A stretch of DNA of 64,000 bases from Streptococcus mitis NCTC 12261 (GCF_000148585.2 NZ_CP028414.1:611501-675500); one strand, 5' to 3'; counted from the first letter of the stretch, positions 49,605-57,657 are shown. Translations and numbers: made by a program. Notes: generated by a model from the sequence alone, not told the origin.

Positions 49605-49626
49605 TTAAGCTACGCAGCGTAGCTTA
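49605..49626 (+). other. Perfect palindrome between rplJ and rplL
   Basis: TAAGCTACGC A GCGTAGCTTA, 10-bp arms around a single base. No T-run follows, so it is more likely an RNA-processing or stability hairpin than a terminator. Confidence 0.6.
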
Positions 49627-49674
49627 GCTACGAAAATCTATTATAAATTTAAAACATATTTGGAGGAAATAACA

Positions 49675-50043
49675 ATGGCATTGAACATTGAAAACATTAT
49701 TGCTGAAATTAAAGAAGCTTCAATCCTTGAATTGAACGACCTTGTAAAAGCTATCGAAGAAGAATTTGGTGTAACTGCAGCCGCTCCTGTAGCTGTTGCT
49801 GCAGCTGGTGCTGCTGACGCTGGTGCTGCTAAAGATTCATTCGACGTTGAATTGACATCTGCAGGTGACAAAAAAGTTGGCGTTATTAAAGTTGTACGTG
49901 AAATCACAGGTCTTGGTCTTAAAGAAGCTAAAGAACTTGTTGACGGTGCACCAGCACTTGTTAAAGAAGGCGTTGCAACTGCAGAAGCTGAAGAAATCAA
50001 AGCTAAATTGGAAGAAGCTGGAGCTTCAGTTACTCTTAAATAA
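49675..50043 (+). CDS. rplL: 50S ribosomal protein L7/L12
   Basis: This is the 122-residue stalk protein. The N-terminal dimerisation helix ends in a hinge rich in Ala (about 38-53, [14 protein letters not shown]). The C-terminal factor-binding domain has [20 protein letters not shown] (about 64-83). Start is ATG 49675 after TTGGAGG. Its last 15 bases form a known chromosomal attachment site for integrative elements. Confidence 0.98.
   Translation: MALNIENIIAEIKEASILELNDLVKAIEEEFGVTAAAPVAVAAAGAADAGAAKDSFDVELTSAGDKKVGVIKVVREITGLGLKEAKELVDGAPALVKEGVATAEAEEIKAKLEEAGASVTLK
50029..50043 (+). other. Attachment site of Tn5252/ICESa2603-type elements in rplL
   Basis: GTTACTCTTAAATAA, the last 15 bases of rplL, is the reverse complement of the 15-bp att core TTATTTAAGAGTAAC that I recall for this family. 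Accessory DNA begins right after it. No second copy was found in the window. Confidence 0.65.
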
Positions 50044-50140
50044 GAGGCATATACCAATTAGAATTCGGAATACTATAGTATCAGCCTTTTAGAATCGTGA
50101 ACACATTTTAGAAACTGATAAATAAATTTAGTTTCCTACC

Positions 50141-50180
50141 AAAAACCCTACCAAAAATTAATTTGGCAGGGTTTTTCTTT
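50141..50180 (+). terminator. Terminator after rplL
   Basis: AAAAACCCTACCAAA pairs with TTTGGCAGGGTTTTT, followed by CTTTTTT. Confidence 0.9.
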
Positions 50181-50196
50181 TTAATAAAATTATTTT

Positions 50197-50221
50197 GGAG
50201 AACAGTTGAATATTGTTCTCC
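50197..50221. other. Inverted repeat in the post-rplL region
   Basis: GGAGAACA (50197-50204) and TGTTCTCC (50214-50221) are perfect 8-bp arms around 9 bases. There is no strong T-run. Function not known. Confidence 0.5.
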
Positions 50222-50250
50222 TTTAACATAGTTCAGAATTATTTTGTGCA

Positions 50251-50418
50251 CTATTAAAAGCCTCCAATTATAAATTGGATGAGCGTATTGCTCAGACTGT
50301 TACAGAAGTCTATGCTCGTAATCTAGATTATTCTGATCCTGAACGGATGCATGTTGGTGTAACTTCTGTTGCTAACAATTTGCTTACAAAAATTAAACAA
50401 GAGTATTTTAATGTATAG
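50251..50418 (+). pseudogene. C-terminal gene remnant (55 codons)
   Basis: An open frame without a start codon or ribosome site reads LLKASNYKLDERIAQTVTEV and later DPERMHVGVTSVANNLL, ending NV and TAG. Its composition is protein-like and it is followed by a terminator, so it looks like the tail of a gene whose front was deleted. I do not recognise the family. Confidence 0.55.
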
Positions 50419-50425
50419 TATTTTG

Positions 50426-50466
50426 AAAAGCCACCGAAAAAGGAATTACTCTTTAAGGTGGCTTTT
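50426..50466 (+). terminator. Terminator after the gene remnant
   Basis: AAAAGCCACC pairs with GGTGGCTTTT around ~21 bases. It retains the 3' end of the remnant gene's transcription unit. Confidence 0.75.
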
Positions 50467-50501
50467 ATAGAAGTAAAGTTTAGGCTAGAAAAACAAGAAA
50501 T

Positions 50502-50543
50502 AACGCACCATTTTTGGTGCGTTTTGCTTTTTTATGCTATAAT
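50502..50543 (+). promoter_or_regulatory. pezAT promoter with palindromic operator
   Basis: TATAAT at 50538-50543 has TGC before it (extended -10). AACGCACC (50502-50509) and GGTGCGTT (50516-50523) form a perfect 8-bp inverted repeat that covers the -35 region. A palindrome here fits autorepression by the PezA HTH, though with the following T-run it could also end upstream transcription. Confidence 0.6.
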
Positions 50544-50570
50544 GGATTTATAAAAATAAAGGAGTTTGCC

Positions 50571-51047
50571 ATGATTGGAAAGAACATAAAATCCTTACGT
50601 AAAACACATGACTTAACACAACCCGAATTTGCCCAAATTATAGGAATTTCTCGCAATAGCTTGAGTCGTTATGAAAATGGAACTAGTCCAGTCTCTACGG
50701 AACTAATAGATATCATTTGTCAGAAGTTTAATGTATCTTATGTCGATATTGTAGGAGAAGATAAAATGCTCAATCCTGTTGAAGATTATGAATTGACTTT
50801 AAAAATTGAAATTGTGAAAGAAAGAGGAGCTAATCTATTATCACGACTCTATCGTTATCAAGATAGTCAGGGAATTAGCATTGATGATGAATCTAATCCT
50901 TGGATTTTAATGAGTGATGATCTTTCTGATTTGATTCATACGAATATCTATCTAGTTGAAACTTTTGATGAAATAGAGAGATATAGCGGCTATTTGGATG
51001 GAATTGAACGTATGTTAGAGATATCTGAAAAACGGATGGTAGCCTAG
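50571..51047 (+). CDS. pezA: Antitoxin PezA
   Basis: The 158-residue epsilon-type antitoxin is fused to an XRE-type HTH. The HTH (about 10-55) includes TQPEFAQIIGISRNSLSRYE, and the C-terminal helices (about 75-158) bind and block the PezT toxin and help autorepress the operon. It matches pneumococcal PezA closely. The start is ATG 50571 behind AAGGAG; the frame opens 57 bases earlier without a ribosome site. It overlaps pezT by one base (TAG/GTG). Confidence 0.92.
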   Translation: MIGKNIKSLRKTHDLTQPEFAQIIGISRNSLSRYENGTSPVSTELIDIICQKFNVSYVDIVGEDKMLNPVEDYELTLKIEIVKERGANLLSRLYRYQDSQGISIDDESNPWILMSDDLSDLIHTNIYLVETFDEIERYSGYLDGIERMLEISEKRMVA

Positions 51048-51817
51048 TGGAAATCCAAGATTATACTGATAGTGAATTCAAACATGCTTTAGAGCGGAAT
51101 CTTCGTTCTCTGACAAGAGGAAAAAAGTCCAGTAAGCAACCTATAGCGATTTTACTTGGAGGACAAAGTGGTGCTGGTAAGACTACAATTCATCGTATTA
51201 AACAGAAAGAATTTCAAGGAAATATTGTTATCATAGATGGCGATAGTTTTCGCTCTCAACATCCACACTATTTAGAACTGCAGCAAGAATATGGCAAAGA
51301 CAGTGTAGAATACACCAAAGATTTTGCAGGAAAAATGGTAGAGTCTTTAGTAAGAGAATTGAGTCATTTGGGATACAATCTTTTGATAGAGGGAACTTTA
51401 CGAACGATTGATGTTCCAAAGAAAACAGCAAAACTCTTGAAAAATAAGGGGTATGAGGTACAATTAGCCTTAATTGCGACAAAGCCTAAGCTGTCCTATC
51501 TGAGTACTCTTATCCGATACGAAGAACTGTACGCTATCAATCCAAATCAAGCACGCGCAACTCCAAAAGAACATCATGATTTCATTGTAAATCATCTAGT
51601 TGATAATACACGGCAATCGGAAGAACTAGCTATCTTTGAAAGAATTCAAATTTATCAACGAGATAGAAGTTGTGTATATGATTCAGGAGAAGATAAAACT
51701 TCAGCAGCAACCGTCCTTCATGATTTACTATTTGGAGAATGGAATCAAGTTGAGAAAGAGATGCTTAAATCTGGAGAAGAAAGATTGAAAGATTTAACGA
51801 ATCGAAATGATTGTTAG
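51047..51817 (+). CDS. pezT: Zeta-type toxin PezT (UDP-GlcNAc kinase)
   Basis: PezT phosphorylates UDP-N-acetylglucosamine and blocks peptidoglycan synthesis when free of PezA. The 256-residue protein starts with GTG, has Walker A GGQSGAGKTT (residues 38-47, K45) and the catalytic Asp in IDGDSFR (D66), so it should be active. The last ~25 residues (LKSGEERLKDLTNRNDC) differ from the pneumococcal version I remember. It is followed by a terminator arm that an IS insertion has separated. Confidence 0.93.
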   Translation: MEIQDYTDSEFKHALERNLRSLTRGKKSSKQPIAILLGGQSGAGKTTIHRIKQKEFQGNIVIIDGDSFRSQHPHYLELQQEYGKDSVEYTKDFAGKMVESLVRELSHLGYNLLIEGTLRTIDVPKKTAKLLKNKGYEVQLALIATKPKLSYLSTLIRYEELYAINPNQARATPKEHHDFIVNHLVDNTRQSEELAIFERIQIYQRDRSCVYDSGEDKTSAATVLHDLLFGEWNQVEKEMLKSGEERLKDLTNRNDC

Positions 51818-51895
51818 ATCTCAAATTATAAAATAAACTATACTTATAATTTTTGTTAGTTGTTTGAGCTGGGCGAAAAGTTTTTAAAATCAAAA

Positions 51896-51911
51896 AAAAC
51901 GCATAGTATCA
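51896..51911 (+). terminator. Left arm of the pezT terminator, split by the IS
   Basis: AAAACGCATAGTATCA is complementary (one mismatch) to TGATATTATGCGTTTT at 53365-53380 on the far side of the IS element. Before insertion the two formed one hairpin ending in a T-run. Confidence 0.7.
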
Positions 51912-51951
51912 GGTGTTGAAATGTACTGACCCCAAAAAGTTAGACAAATAA

Positions 51952-52785
51952 TTATTGAAAGGATTTAGTTCTGTATTGCACAGGACTGAGTCCTTTTAGT
52001 TTAACCTTAATTCGTTTGTTGTTGTAGTAATCAATATAGTCTACAATGGCTTGTTCCAATTGCTTAAGCGACTGAAATGACTTCTCATAACCATAAAACA
52101 TCTCCGATTTCAGAATGCCAAAGAAGGACTCCATCATACCGTTGTCTGGGCTGTTACCCTTGCGCGACATAGATGCTTGAATTCCCTTACTCTCTAGGAA
52201 CCGATGATAAGAGTCGTGTTGGTATTGCCAACCTTGGTCACTATGGAGAATCGTATCCTCGTAGTGTTTCTCTGTGAAGGCCTGTTCCAACATCGTTTTT
52301 ACTTGTTCTAAGTTAGGTGAAGTTGAAAGATTATAGGCGATAATTTCGCTATTAAAACCATCTAAAACTGGTGATAAGTAAAGCTTTTGAGTACTTGCTG
52401 GAATGGCAAATTCTGTCACATCTGTGTAGCACTTTTCCATTGTTTTAGAGCCTTTAAATTGACGTTGAATGAGATTCTCTGCCTTCTTACCAACATCTCC
52501 TTTATGAGAAGAATATTTTCGTTTCTGTCGCACTTTAGCTTGTAAATTGAGTACTTTCATCAAGCGTTGAACTCTTTTCTGATTTACCAGATAACCACGA
52601 TTTCTTAGTTCTAAATGAATCCGACGATAACCATAATTTCCCTTGTGTTCGATAAAAATGGATTGAATTTCAGCTTTAAGCTCTTGGTCCTTATCTGGTT
52701 TGTCTAGTTGTTTCAAGTGATAGTAGTAGGTCGAACGAGCTAGTTTAATGGCTTTTAGAAGAATATCTAACGAAAACTCAGTCAT
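51952..52785 (-). CDS. IS3-family transposase OrfB
   Basis: The 277-residue protein carries the DDE integrase core. YTDVTEFAI has the first Asp (about 122). HSDQGWQYQ has the second Asp (about 186), and the catalytic Glu lies in NGMMESFFGILKSE (about 224). The N-terminal HTH_21-type region has GNYGYRRIHLELRNRGY. It is intact and in IS3 elements is made mainly as an OrfAB fusion by frameshift. Confidence 0.93.
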   Translation of the reverse strand: MTEFSLDILLKAIKLARSTYYYHLKQLDKPDKDQELKAEIQSIFIEHKGNYGYRRIHLELRNRGYLVNQKRVQRLMKVLNLQAKVRQKRKYSSHKGDVGKKAENLIQRQFKGSKTMEKCYTDVTEFAIPASTQKLYLSPVLDGFNSEIIAYNLSTSPNLEQVKTMLEQAFTEKHYEDTILHSDQGWQYQHDSYHRFLESKGIQASMSRKGNSPDNGMMESFFGILKSEMFYGYEKSFQSLKQLEQAIVDYIDYYNNKRIKVKLKGLSPVQYRTKSFQ

Positions 52786-53300
52786 TAATTCTTGAACAAT
52801 TTCTGTCTTTCTTCTTTCTCTTTTTTCTCCTTCAATCGGAGTTCTCTCAACTTTTTTAGGATGGCATTCTCCGCTCTCAGGTACTCATTTTCTGCTTGAA
52901 GACGTTCTAATTCTGTCCTCTCTTCAGGTCTCTTTTTTGGCTTACGTCCCATTTTAGGTACTCTCCCTCTTGTTTTCTCAACAATAGTATACCCATTTTT
53001 CTTGTATTGTGCTAGCCAATTAAGAAGTATCGTACGACTTGGGAGGCCGTATTCAAGAGAAACTCTATCTTTAGTCCAGCCTTCATGTAAGACTTTATGA
53101 ATCATTTCTTGTTTTAAATCAGGAGAATAGTAACGATTTTTTCCTTTTTTGACGAACTCTATTCCGTAACGATCAATCAATTTAATCATATACCTAAGAT
53201 TAGAATTATTTATCCCAAATTTATTTGAAAGCTTCTCTAAGCTATAGCCTTGTTTTCTAAGTTCATAGATCTGAACTTTATCATCATAAGTTAATTTCAT
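52785..53300 (-). CDS. IS3-family transposase OrfA
   Basis: The 171-residue protein starts at ATG 53300 ([20 protein letters not shown]). It has two HTH segments, and its C-terminus is a leucine-zipper coiled coil ([20 protein letters not shown]). An AAAAAAG slippery run (minus strand, 52826-52820) near its end is a typical -1 frameshift site to make OrfAB. Upstream open codons run through the IS end and are not used. Confidence 0.88.
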   Translation of the reverse strand: MKLTYDDKVQIYELRKQGYSLEKLSNKFGINNSNLRYMIKLIDRYGIEFVKKGKNRYYSPDLKQEMIHKVLHEGWTKDRVSLEYGLPSRTILLNWLAQYKKNGYTIVEKTRGRVPKMGRKPKKRPEERTELERLQAENEYLRAENAILKKLRELRLKEKKEKEERQKLFKN

Positions 53301-53364
53301 AATAAAAATACCCCAAAAGTTAGATTTTCTCTGTCTAACTTTTGGGGTGCAGTTCAAAAAAGCT

Positions 53365-53380
53365 TGATATTATGCGTTTT
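53365..53380 (+). terminator. Right arm of the pezT terminator, split by the IS
   Basis: TGATATTATGCGTTTT followed by CTT. See the left arm at 51896-51911; only the pair together forms the hairpin. Confidence 0.65.
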
Positions 53381-53518
53381 CTTGTGGGAAGATTTACTCC
53401 ATTTTCTTCAGGAATTAAGATTTTGCCCAGCCTCAAAAGTTCTAATCAATTTTAATAACTCAGAAAAAGAAGACTGACAAAATTTAACTTAACAGACGAA
53501 ACTATAAAAGTTGGCGAC

Positions 53519-53905
53519 TTGAAATTGGATAAATCACAATTTGACATTCCAAAGAAAGTGACCATCCTTTCTTCGCGAGTTGCACCAGTCTATAAAAATG
53601 TCAATGGCGAAAGCATTGCGACAGATGAAGTAGCTAAAATTACTTGCTCTGTACAAGATACAGACAAAATCCAAGCCTTGAAAGACCTGGGCTATTCCCT
53701 TGATGACCTCAAGGGTATTCGCTTGGAGATTGTAGACAATCTTGACAAGTTGGCTAAATCCGTTGAAAAGGATGAGCTGAACTCACTTGTAGTAGAACTT
53801 GTCAATCCAGAAGTCCACCTTAGTTGGCGAGCTAATAATAATGGTGGTGGAAATTGGGGAGGCTTAAAACTAGTGGCAACTGATATTAAATTTATTGGAG
53901 CCTAG
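53519..53905 (+). CDS. Mobile-element protein of unknown function, upstream of a Rep/MobT remnant
   Basis: This 128-residue cytoplasmic protein (if started at TTG 53519) ends HLSWRANNNGGGNWGGLKLV followed by ATDIKFIGA. Coding-like sequence continues upstream in frame to CTG 53474 (TKFNLTDETIKVGDL), preceded by AAAGAAGA. So either CTG is the start or an original ATG was lost. I do not recognise a named domain; small proteins in this position before replication initiators are common on streptococcal plasmids and ICEs. It lies 2 bp before the Rep-like remnant. Confidence 0.55.
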   Translation: MKLDKSQFDIPKKVTILSSRVAPVYKNVNGESIATDEVAKITCSVQDTDKIQALKDLGYSLDDLKGIRLEIVDNLDKLAKSVEKDELNSLVVELVNPEVHLSWRANNNGGGNWGGLKLVATDIKFIGA

Positions 53906-53907
53906 AC

Positions 53908-54357
53908 ATGGATAACTCAGTGATGTTAGACTACTTAGCCGTAACGATTAAATGCTTAGCTCCAGATGATGTCATTGAGAAAATCCTCATTCTTCCTAAA
54001 GATAAGTTTGTTCTCAATGAATGGGGGATAAACAAGTACCAAAGGCATTATGCCTTCTCAGAGATAAAGGTTAACTTCAATAAAGACTGGGAATCAAAAA
54101 TGGGAGTTTTTATCGAACTGAGAGGGCAGGGGTGCCGTCAGTATGAAGAATACATGGAAAGCAATGTCAATAACTGGGTAACCCTGATGAAACGCATTTC
54201 TGAATGCCATAGTAACTTTACAAGACTAGATATCGCCAATGATATTTTTGATGATAGCCTATCCGTCCCGCTTATTTATAGTTATTGTAAAAAGCAAAAA
54301 GACACCATGAGAGGAGCTGTAGAAAGGCTGGAAAAGTTGATTAATAATAAGAACTAA
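53908..54357 (+). pseudogene. Truncated Rep_trans/MobT-like replication initiator or relaxase
   Basis: The 149 residues open like rolling-circle initiators and Tn916 Orf20-type relaxases: LDYLAVTIK, then GVFIELRGQGCRQYEEY (about 72-88) and FTRLDIANDIFDD (about 110-122). Family members have about 330-400 residues. Here the frame ends soon after in KKQKDTMRGAVERLEKL and NNKN, so most of the catalytic and C-terminal region is missing, probably by internal deletion. Confidence 0.65.
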
Positions 54358-54459
54358 GTGTTGAAAGGAGGATACTGCCTCCTTCTCTATTTGACATAGA
54401 TATTTTTTTAGGATATAATTTAATCCGAAATCAGACTAAAAGAGATGTAAGGAATTATT

Positions 54460-54930
54460 TTGGAAACAGATTTTATAAAGCAATTATCAGTACAAGAGAA
54501 AGAATTCTCATCTCTTTATCGTGTCATGGCTAAGAATTTTGGGCTATCTGAGAGTAGCGTGTGGGTCTGTTATTTTTTATTAGTAAATAGTGGTGATATC
54601 ACTCAGCAGGACTTGGTTGAACAGATGATGTTCCCAAAACAAACCATTCACTCTTCGGTAAAAAAGTTGAGTGCTGACCAATATGTAAGGGTGACGCCAC
54701 TACCAAGTTCTCGTAAGAGTAAGAAATTGTCCTTGACTGAAAAAGGCAAAACTTATATAGAGATGACCGTTGCTAAAATAGTGGAAGCAGAAAAAGAAGC
54801 AATAAGGGGCATGGGGCAAGAGGATATGCAAAAATATGTTGAACTTCAAGGAAAATATCTAACTCTTGTGAAGAATGAATTTACTAAAGCTGAGCTGTTA
54901 ACTTTAACTGACAATATGGAGAATAATTGA
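54460..54930 (+). CDS. MarR-family regulator
   Basis: The 156-residue winged-helix protein has ITQQDLVEQMMFPKQTIHSS (about 47-66, recognition helix) and the wing LPSSRKSKKLSLTEKGK (about 81-97). It starts with TTG 54460 after TAAGGA. The stop overlaps the ATG of the UvrA-like gene (TGATG), so it most likely controls that gene, perhaps by sensing a drug. Confidence 0.82.
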   Translation: METDFIKQLSVQEKEFSSLYRVMAKNFGLSESSVWVCYFLLVNSGDITQQDLVEQMMFPKQTIHSSVKKLSADQYVRVTPLPSSRKSKKLSLTEKGKTYIEMTVAKIVEAEKEAIRGMGQEDMQKYVELQGKYLTLVKNEFTKAELLTLTDNMENN

Positions 54931-57206
54931 TGGAAATAGATAGTATTGAAATTTTTGGTGCTAAAGAGCACAATCTAAAAGACTTTGATGTGACGATTCC
55001 TAAGAATAAGCTAGTGGTTTTTGCAGGTGTTTCAGGTTCGGGGAAGTCTTCCCTTGTCTTTGATACGCTAGCAAGAGAAAGTAGTAGACAGTGGCAGGAT
55101 AGTTATCCTCTCTTTTTACGGAACAAGCTACCTCACTATGAGCGTCCTCACGTAGACGAAATTAAAAATTTACCCCCATCTATCGTTGTCAATCAGAAAG
55201 CTTTAAGGACTAATACTCGTTCAACAGTCGGGACGGCTATGGACATTGCTCCGCTTATTCGTCTGCTGTTTTCACGGGTTGGTCAACCGAGTGCGGGTGG
55301 CTCAATGGCTTATTCTTTCAATCATCCTGCAGGGATGTGTCCTATTTGTACTGGGATTGGGAAGGTTTATCAGTTAATTGAGGATAAGATTTTTGATACC
55401 ACAAAATCATTGAATGAAGGTGCTATTAATTTTAGTCAATTTTCGAGTGGCTGGCAGGCTTATCTTTACAAAAATAATCCTTTACTTGATGCAGATAAAA
55501 AGTTAGCTGATTTTTCTGAGGAAGAATGGCAGATTTTGCGAGAAGGAAGCGATGAAATAGTCAAGGTTGAATTTCGTTCTAATAATACGGGGAGTGTGGA
55601 CCGTGTTGACTATGAAGGTGTAATTCCGCGTTTCTACCGCCTCTATCTGAAAAGGGATATTTCTAAGCTGAAAAAATCATTGCAAGAAGAAGTGCTATCT
55701 CTTGTCATTCAGGTACCTTGTGCCAGTTGTGAAGGCTCAGGACTAAACCCCAAGGCCTTAGCTTCTAAGATAAACGGGCATAATATTGTTGACTATATGA
55801 ACTTATCAGTCAGTGAACTCTTGCCTTTACTTGAAGAAGTTGATAGTCCTTTAGGTCAATCATTAGTTGCACAAATCAAGTATGCTATTAAGCGTATGGA
55901 GACAGTTGGGATTGGTTATTTATCTTTGTCTCGGAAGACAGAAACCTTATCAGGTGGTGAGATACAACGGGTCAAGTTGGTGCGACACATTGGTTCCAGC
56001 CTAAGTAATGTCAACTACGTTTTTGATGAACCGACTGCAGGTCTGCACCCTCATGATGCCGAGAAAATCGGTCAGCTCTTGTTGGATTTAAGAGATAAGC
56101 ACAACAATATTTTGGTTGTGGAACATAGCCGACAAATGTTAGCTTTAGCGGATGAAGTCATTGAATTGGGACCATTGGCTGGTCGGGAAGGCGGTAGGCT
56201 AATTTTTCAAGGAAGTCTTGTAGAGTTGCAAAAAGCTGACACCTTCACAACCCGTGTCCTAAAACAACCACTTAGACTGAATCAAGACCCACTAGCTTGG
56301 ACAGAATATTTTGCCATCAAAGATGCTACTGCAAATAATCTTAAACAGGTTAATACAAAAATCCCTAAGGGAATCTTGACCGCAGTAACGGGTGTCGCGG
56401 GTTCAGGGAAGAGCTCTCTGATTGGTGTCGAATTTATCGAAAATTACCCAGATGCCATTATCATCGATCAAAAACCTATTGGTACCTCCATTCGTTCCAC
56501 ACCAGCAACTTACTTAGGAATAATGGATGAAATTCGAAAATTATTTGCCAAAGCCAACAATGTAACCTCTAGTTGGTTTAGCTATAATTCAAAAGGTGCT
56601 TGTCCAATTTGCAAGGGAACTGGAAAAATCGTTTATGACATGGCTTTTGCGGATTCAGTTGAGGTCGTTTGTGAGGAGTGCGGGGGTCACCGTTATAATC
56701 CTAAAGCGCTCAGCTATCGTTATCAGAATTTCACAATTGAAGAGATTTTGAATCTAACTGTCGAAGAAGCATTAACAGTTTTTTCTTCGAACGATAAGAT
56801 TTGTCAATCTCTGTCAGTCATGAAGGAAGTTGGCTTAGATTATCTGACTTTAGGTCAGCCCACAAGTACCTTGTCAGGTGGAGAAGTGCAACGAGTTAAG
56901 TTAGCTAGTAAGTTACAAGAGTCAGGACAAATCTTTGTTCTCGACGAACCAAGCACAGGTCTGCATGGTAAGGATGTTGAACAACTGCTTAGTTTACTAA
57001 GACGCCTCGTCAATCAAGGGAATACGGTTGTGATAATTGAACATCGCTTAGAACTTATTGCTCAAGCTGATTGGATAATTGATTTAGGACCCGAGGGCGG
57101 AAAGAATGGGGGTTATATTTTATTCGAAGGCAAACCAAGAGATATTATCAGTTGTGAAGAGTCTCAAACGGGGAAATATTTGAAAGAAATTTTAAATTTC
57201 AGTTAA
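54930..57206 (+). CDS. UvrA-like ABC ATPase (drug-resistance type)
   Basis: The 758-residue protein has two UvrA-type ATPase halves: Walker A GVSGSGKSS (about 30-38) and GVAGSGKSS (about 488-496). Signature motifs are LSGGEIQRVKL and LSGGEVQRVKL, with Walker B YVFDEPTAGLH and FVLDEPSTGLH. Zinc-type CPICTG, CASCEG, CPICKG and CEECGG clusters are present. Housekeeping UvrA is about 940 residues, so this shorter form resembles DrrC/UvrA2 proteins linked to resistance against DNA-binding drugs. It is paired with a MarR regulator in an accessory region, which supports a resistance role (inference). Confidence 0.85.
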   Translation: MEIDSIEIFGAKEHNLKDFDVTIPKNKLVVFAGVSGSGKSSLVFDTLARESSRQWQDSYPLFLRNKLPHYERPHVDEIKNLPPSIVVNQKALRTNTRSTVGTAMDIAPLIRLLFSRVGQPSAGGSMAYSFNHPAGMCPICTGIGKVYQLIEDKIFDTTKSLNEGAINFSQFSSGWQAYLYKNNPLLDADKKLADFSEEEWQILREGSDEIVKVEFRSNNTGSVDRVDYEGVIPRFYRLYLKRDISKLKKSLQEEVLSLVIQVPCASCEGSGLNPKALASKINGHNIVDYMNLSVSELLPLLEEVDSPLGQSLVAQIKYAIKRMETVGIGYLSLSRKTETLSGGEIQRVKLVRHIGSSLSNVNYVFDEPTAGLHPHDAEKIGQLLLDLRDKHNNILVVEHSRQMLALADEVIELGPLAGREGGRLIFQGSLVELQKADTFTTRVLKQPLRLNQDPLAWTEYFAIKDATANNLKQVNTKIPKGILTAVTGVAGSGKSSLIGVEFIENYPDAIIIDQKPIGTSIRSTPATYLGIMDEIRKLFAKANNVTSSWFSYNSKGACPICKGTGKIVYDMAFADSVEVVCEECGGHRYNPKALSYRYQNFTIEEILNLTVEEALTVFSSNDKICQSLSVMKEVGLDYLTLGQPTSTLSGGEVQRVKLASKLQESGQIFVLDEPSTGLHGKDVEQLLSLLRRLVNQGNTVVIIEHRLELIAQADWIIDLGPEGGKNGGYILFEGKPRDIISCEESQTGKYLKEILNFS

Positions 57207-57251
57207 AATACGTCAATTGCTTCTAATCAGACAAAACCACATTAAAAAAAC

Positions 57252-57286
57252 AAAAAAGCCTAGAAACGTTGATTTCATAGGCTTTT
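57252..57286 (+). terminator. Terminator after the UvrA-like gene
   Basis: AAAAAAGCCTA pairs with TAGGCTTTT around a ~14-base loop. Confidence 0.8.
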
Positions 57287-57566
57287 GGTATATTGTCTTA
57301 CTTAACTTCTGATAAGTAGAAGATTTATATTTGTAGTTAATCTTATGTCCTTGTAAAATTTTTGTATTTTTGAATGTTTTTTTAAGAAATAATATTTTAA
57401 ATACAGAGATAAAATATAGCCAAATAAAGAGTAGTGTAAAATTTGAATTGCCTTCATAGCTTTCCTTTCATTAGAAATTAGTTTATCAAATGAAGAAAGA
57501 TTAATATTATTGAGATACTAAAAAGTATCTATTTTATCATGAAATGTCTAAATTAAGAAAATTTTT
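57287..57566. other. A+T-rich intergenic stretch without a gene
   Basis: No open frame, repeat or clear promoter was seen on either strand. It precedes the LytTR-box promoter of blpS. Confidence 0.5.
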
Positions 57567-57608
57567 ACCATTTGAGATAGTATAGAAACCATTTGAGATT
57601 TTTATAAT
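57567..57608 (+). promoter_or_regulatory. LytTR-type promoter of blpS-blpR (direct repeats)
   Basis: ACCATTTGAG occurs at 57567-57576 and again at 57588-57597, 21 bp apart, i.e. two helical turns. TATAAT is at 57603-57608. This is the direct-repeat layout bound by ComE and BlpR dimers, so the module is probably self-activated. Confidence 0.75.
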
Positions 57609-57657
57609 TTAATTTCCATCATTCTGATAAGATTAAACTGATAGAAGGAGGCTAAAT

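Larger units (their letters stand above)
51922..53356 (-). mobile_element. IS3-family (IS150 group, IS861-like) insertion sequence
   Basis: The element is about 1,435 bp. Its ends are imperfect inverted repeats: TGTACTGACCCCAAAAAGTT at the left, and TGAACTGCACCCCAAAAGTT read inward from the right. Two overlapping transposase frames lie on the minus strand. AAA on both sides is a possible 3-bp target duplication. The right end has an extra internal inverted copy of the terminal repeat (53311-53324 with 53334-53347, 14 bp perfect). Confidence 0.88.

Noticed and set aside
50444..50457. TTACTCTTTAAG as a duplicated att core near rplL
   Set aside because: It lies in the loop of a terminator, lacks the ATAA end and has an extra T, so chance is likely.
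54927..54932. TTG 54927 as the start of the UvrA-like gene
   Set aside because: ATG 54930 in the same frame overlaps the MarR stop as TGATG and is the more usual start; only one residue differs.
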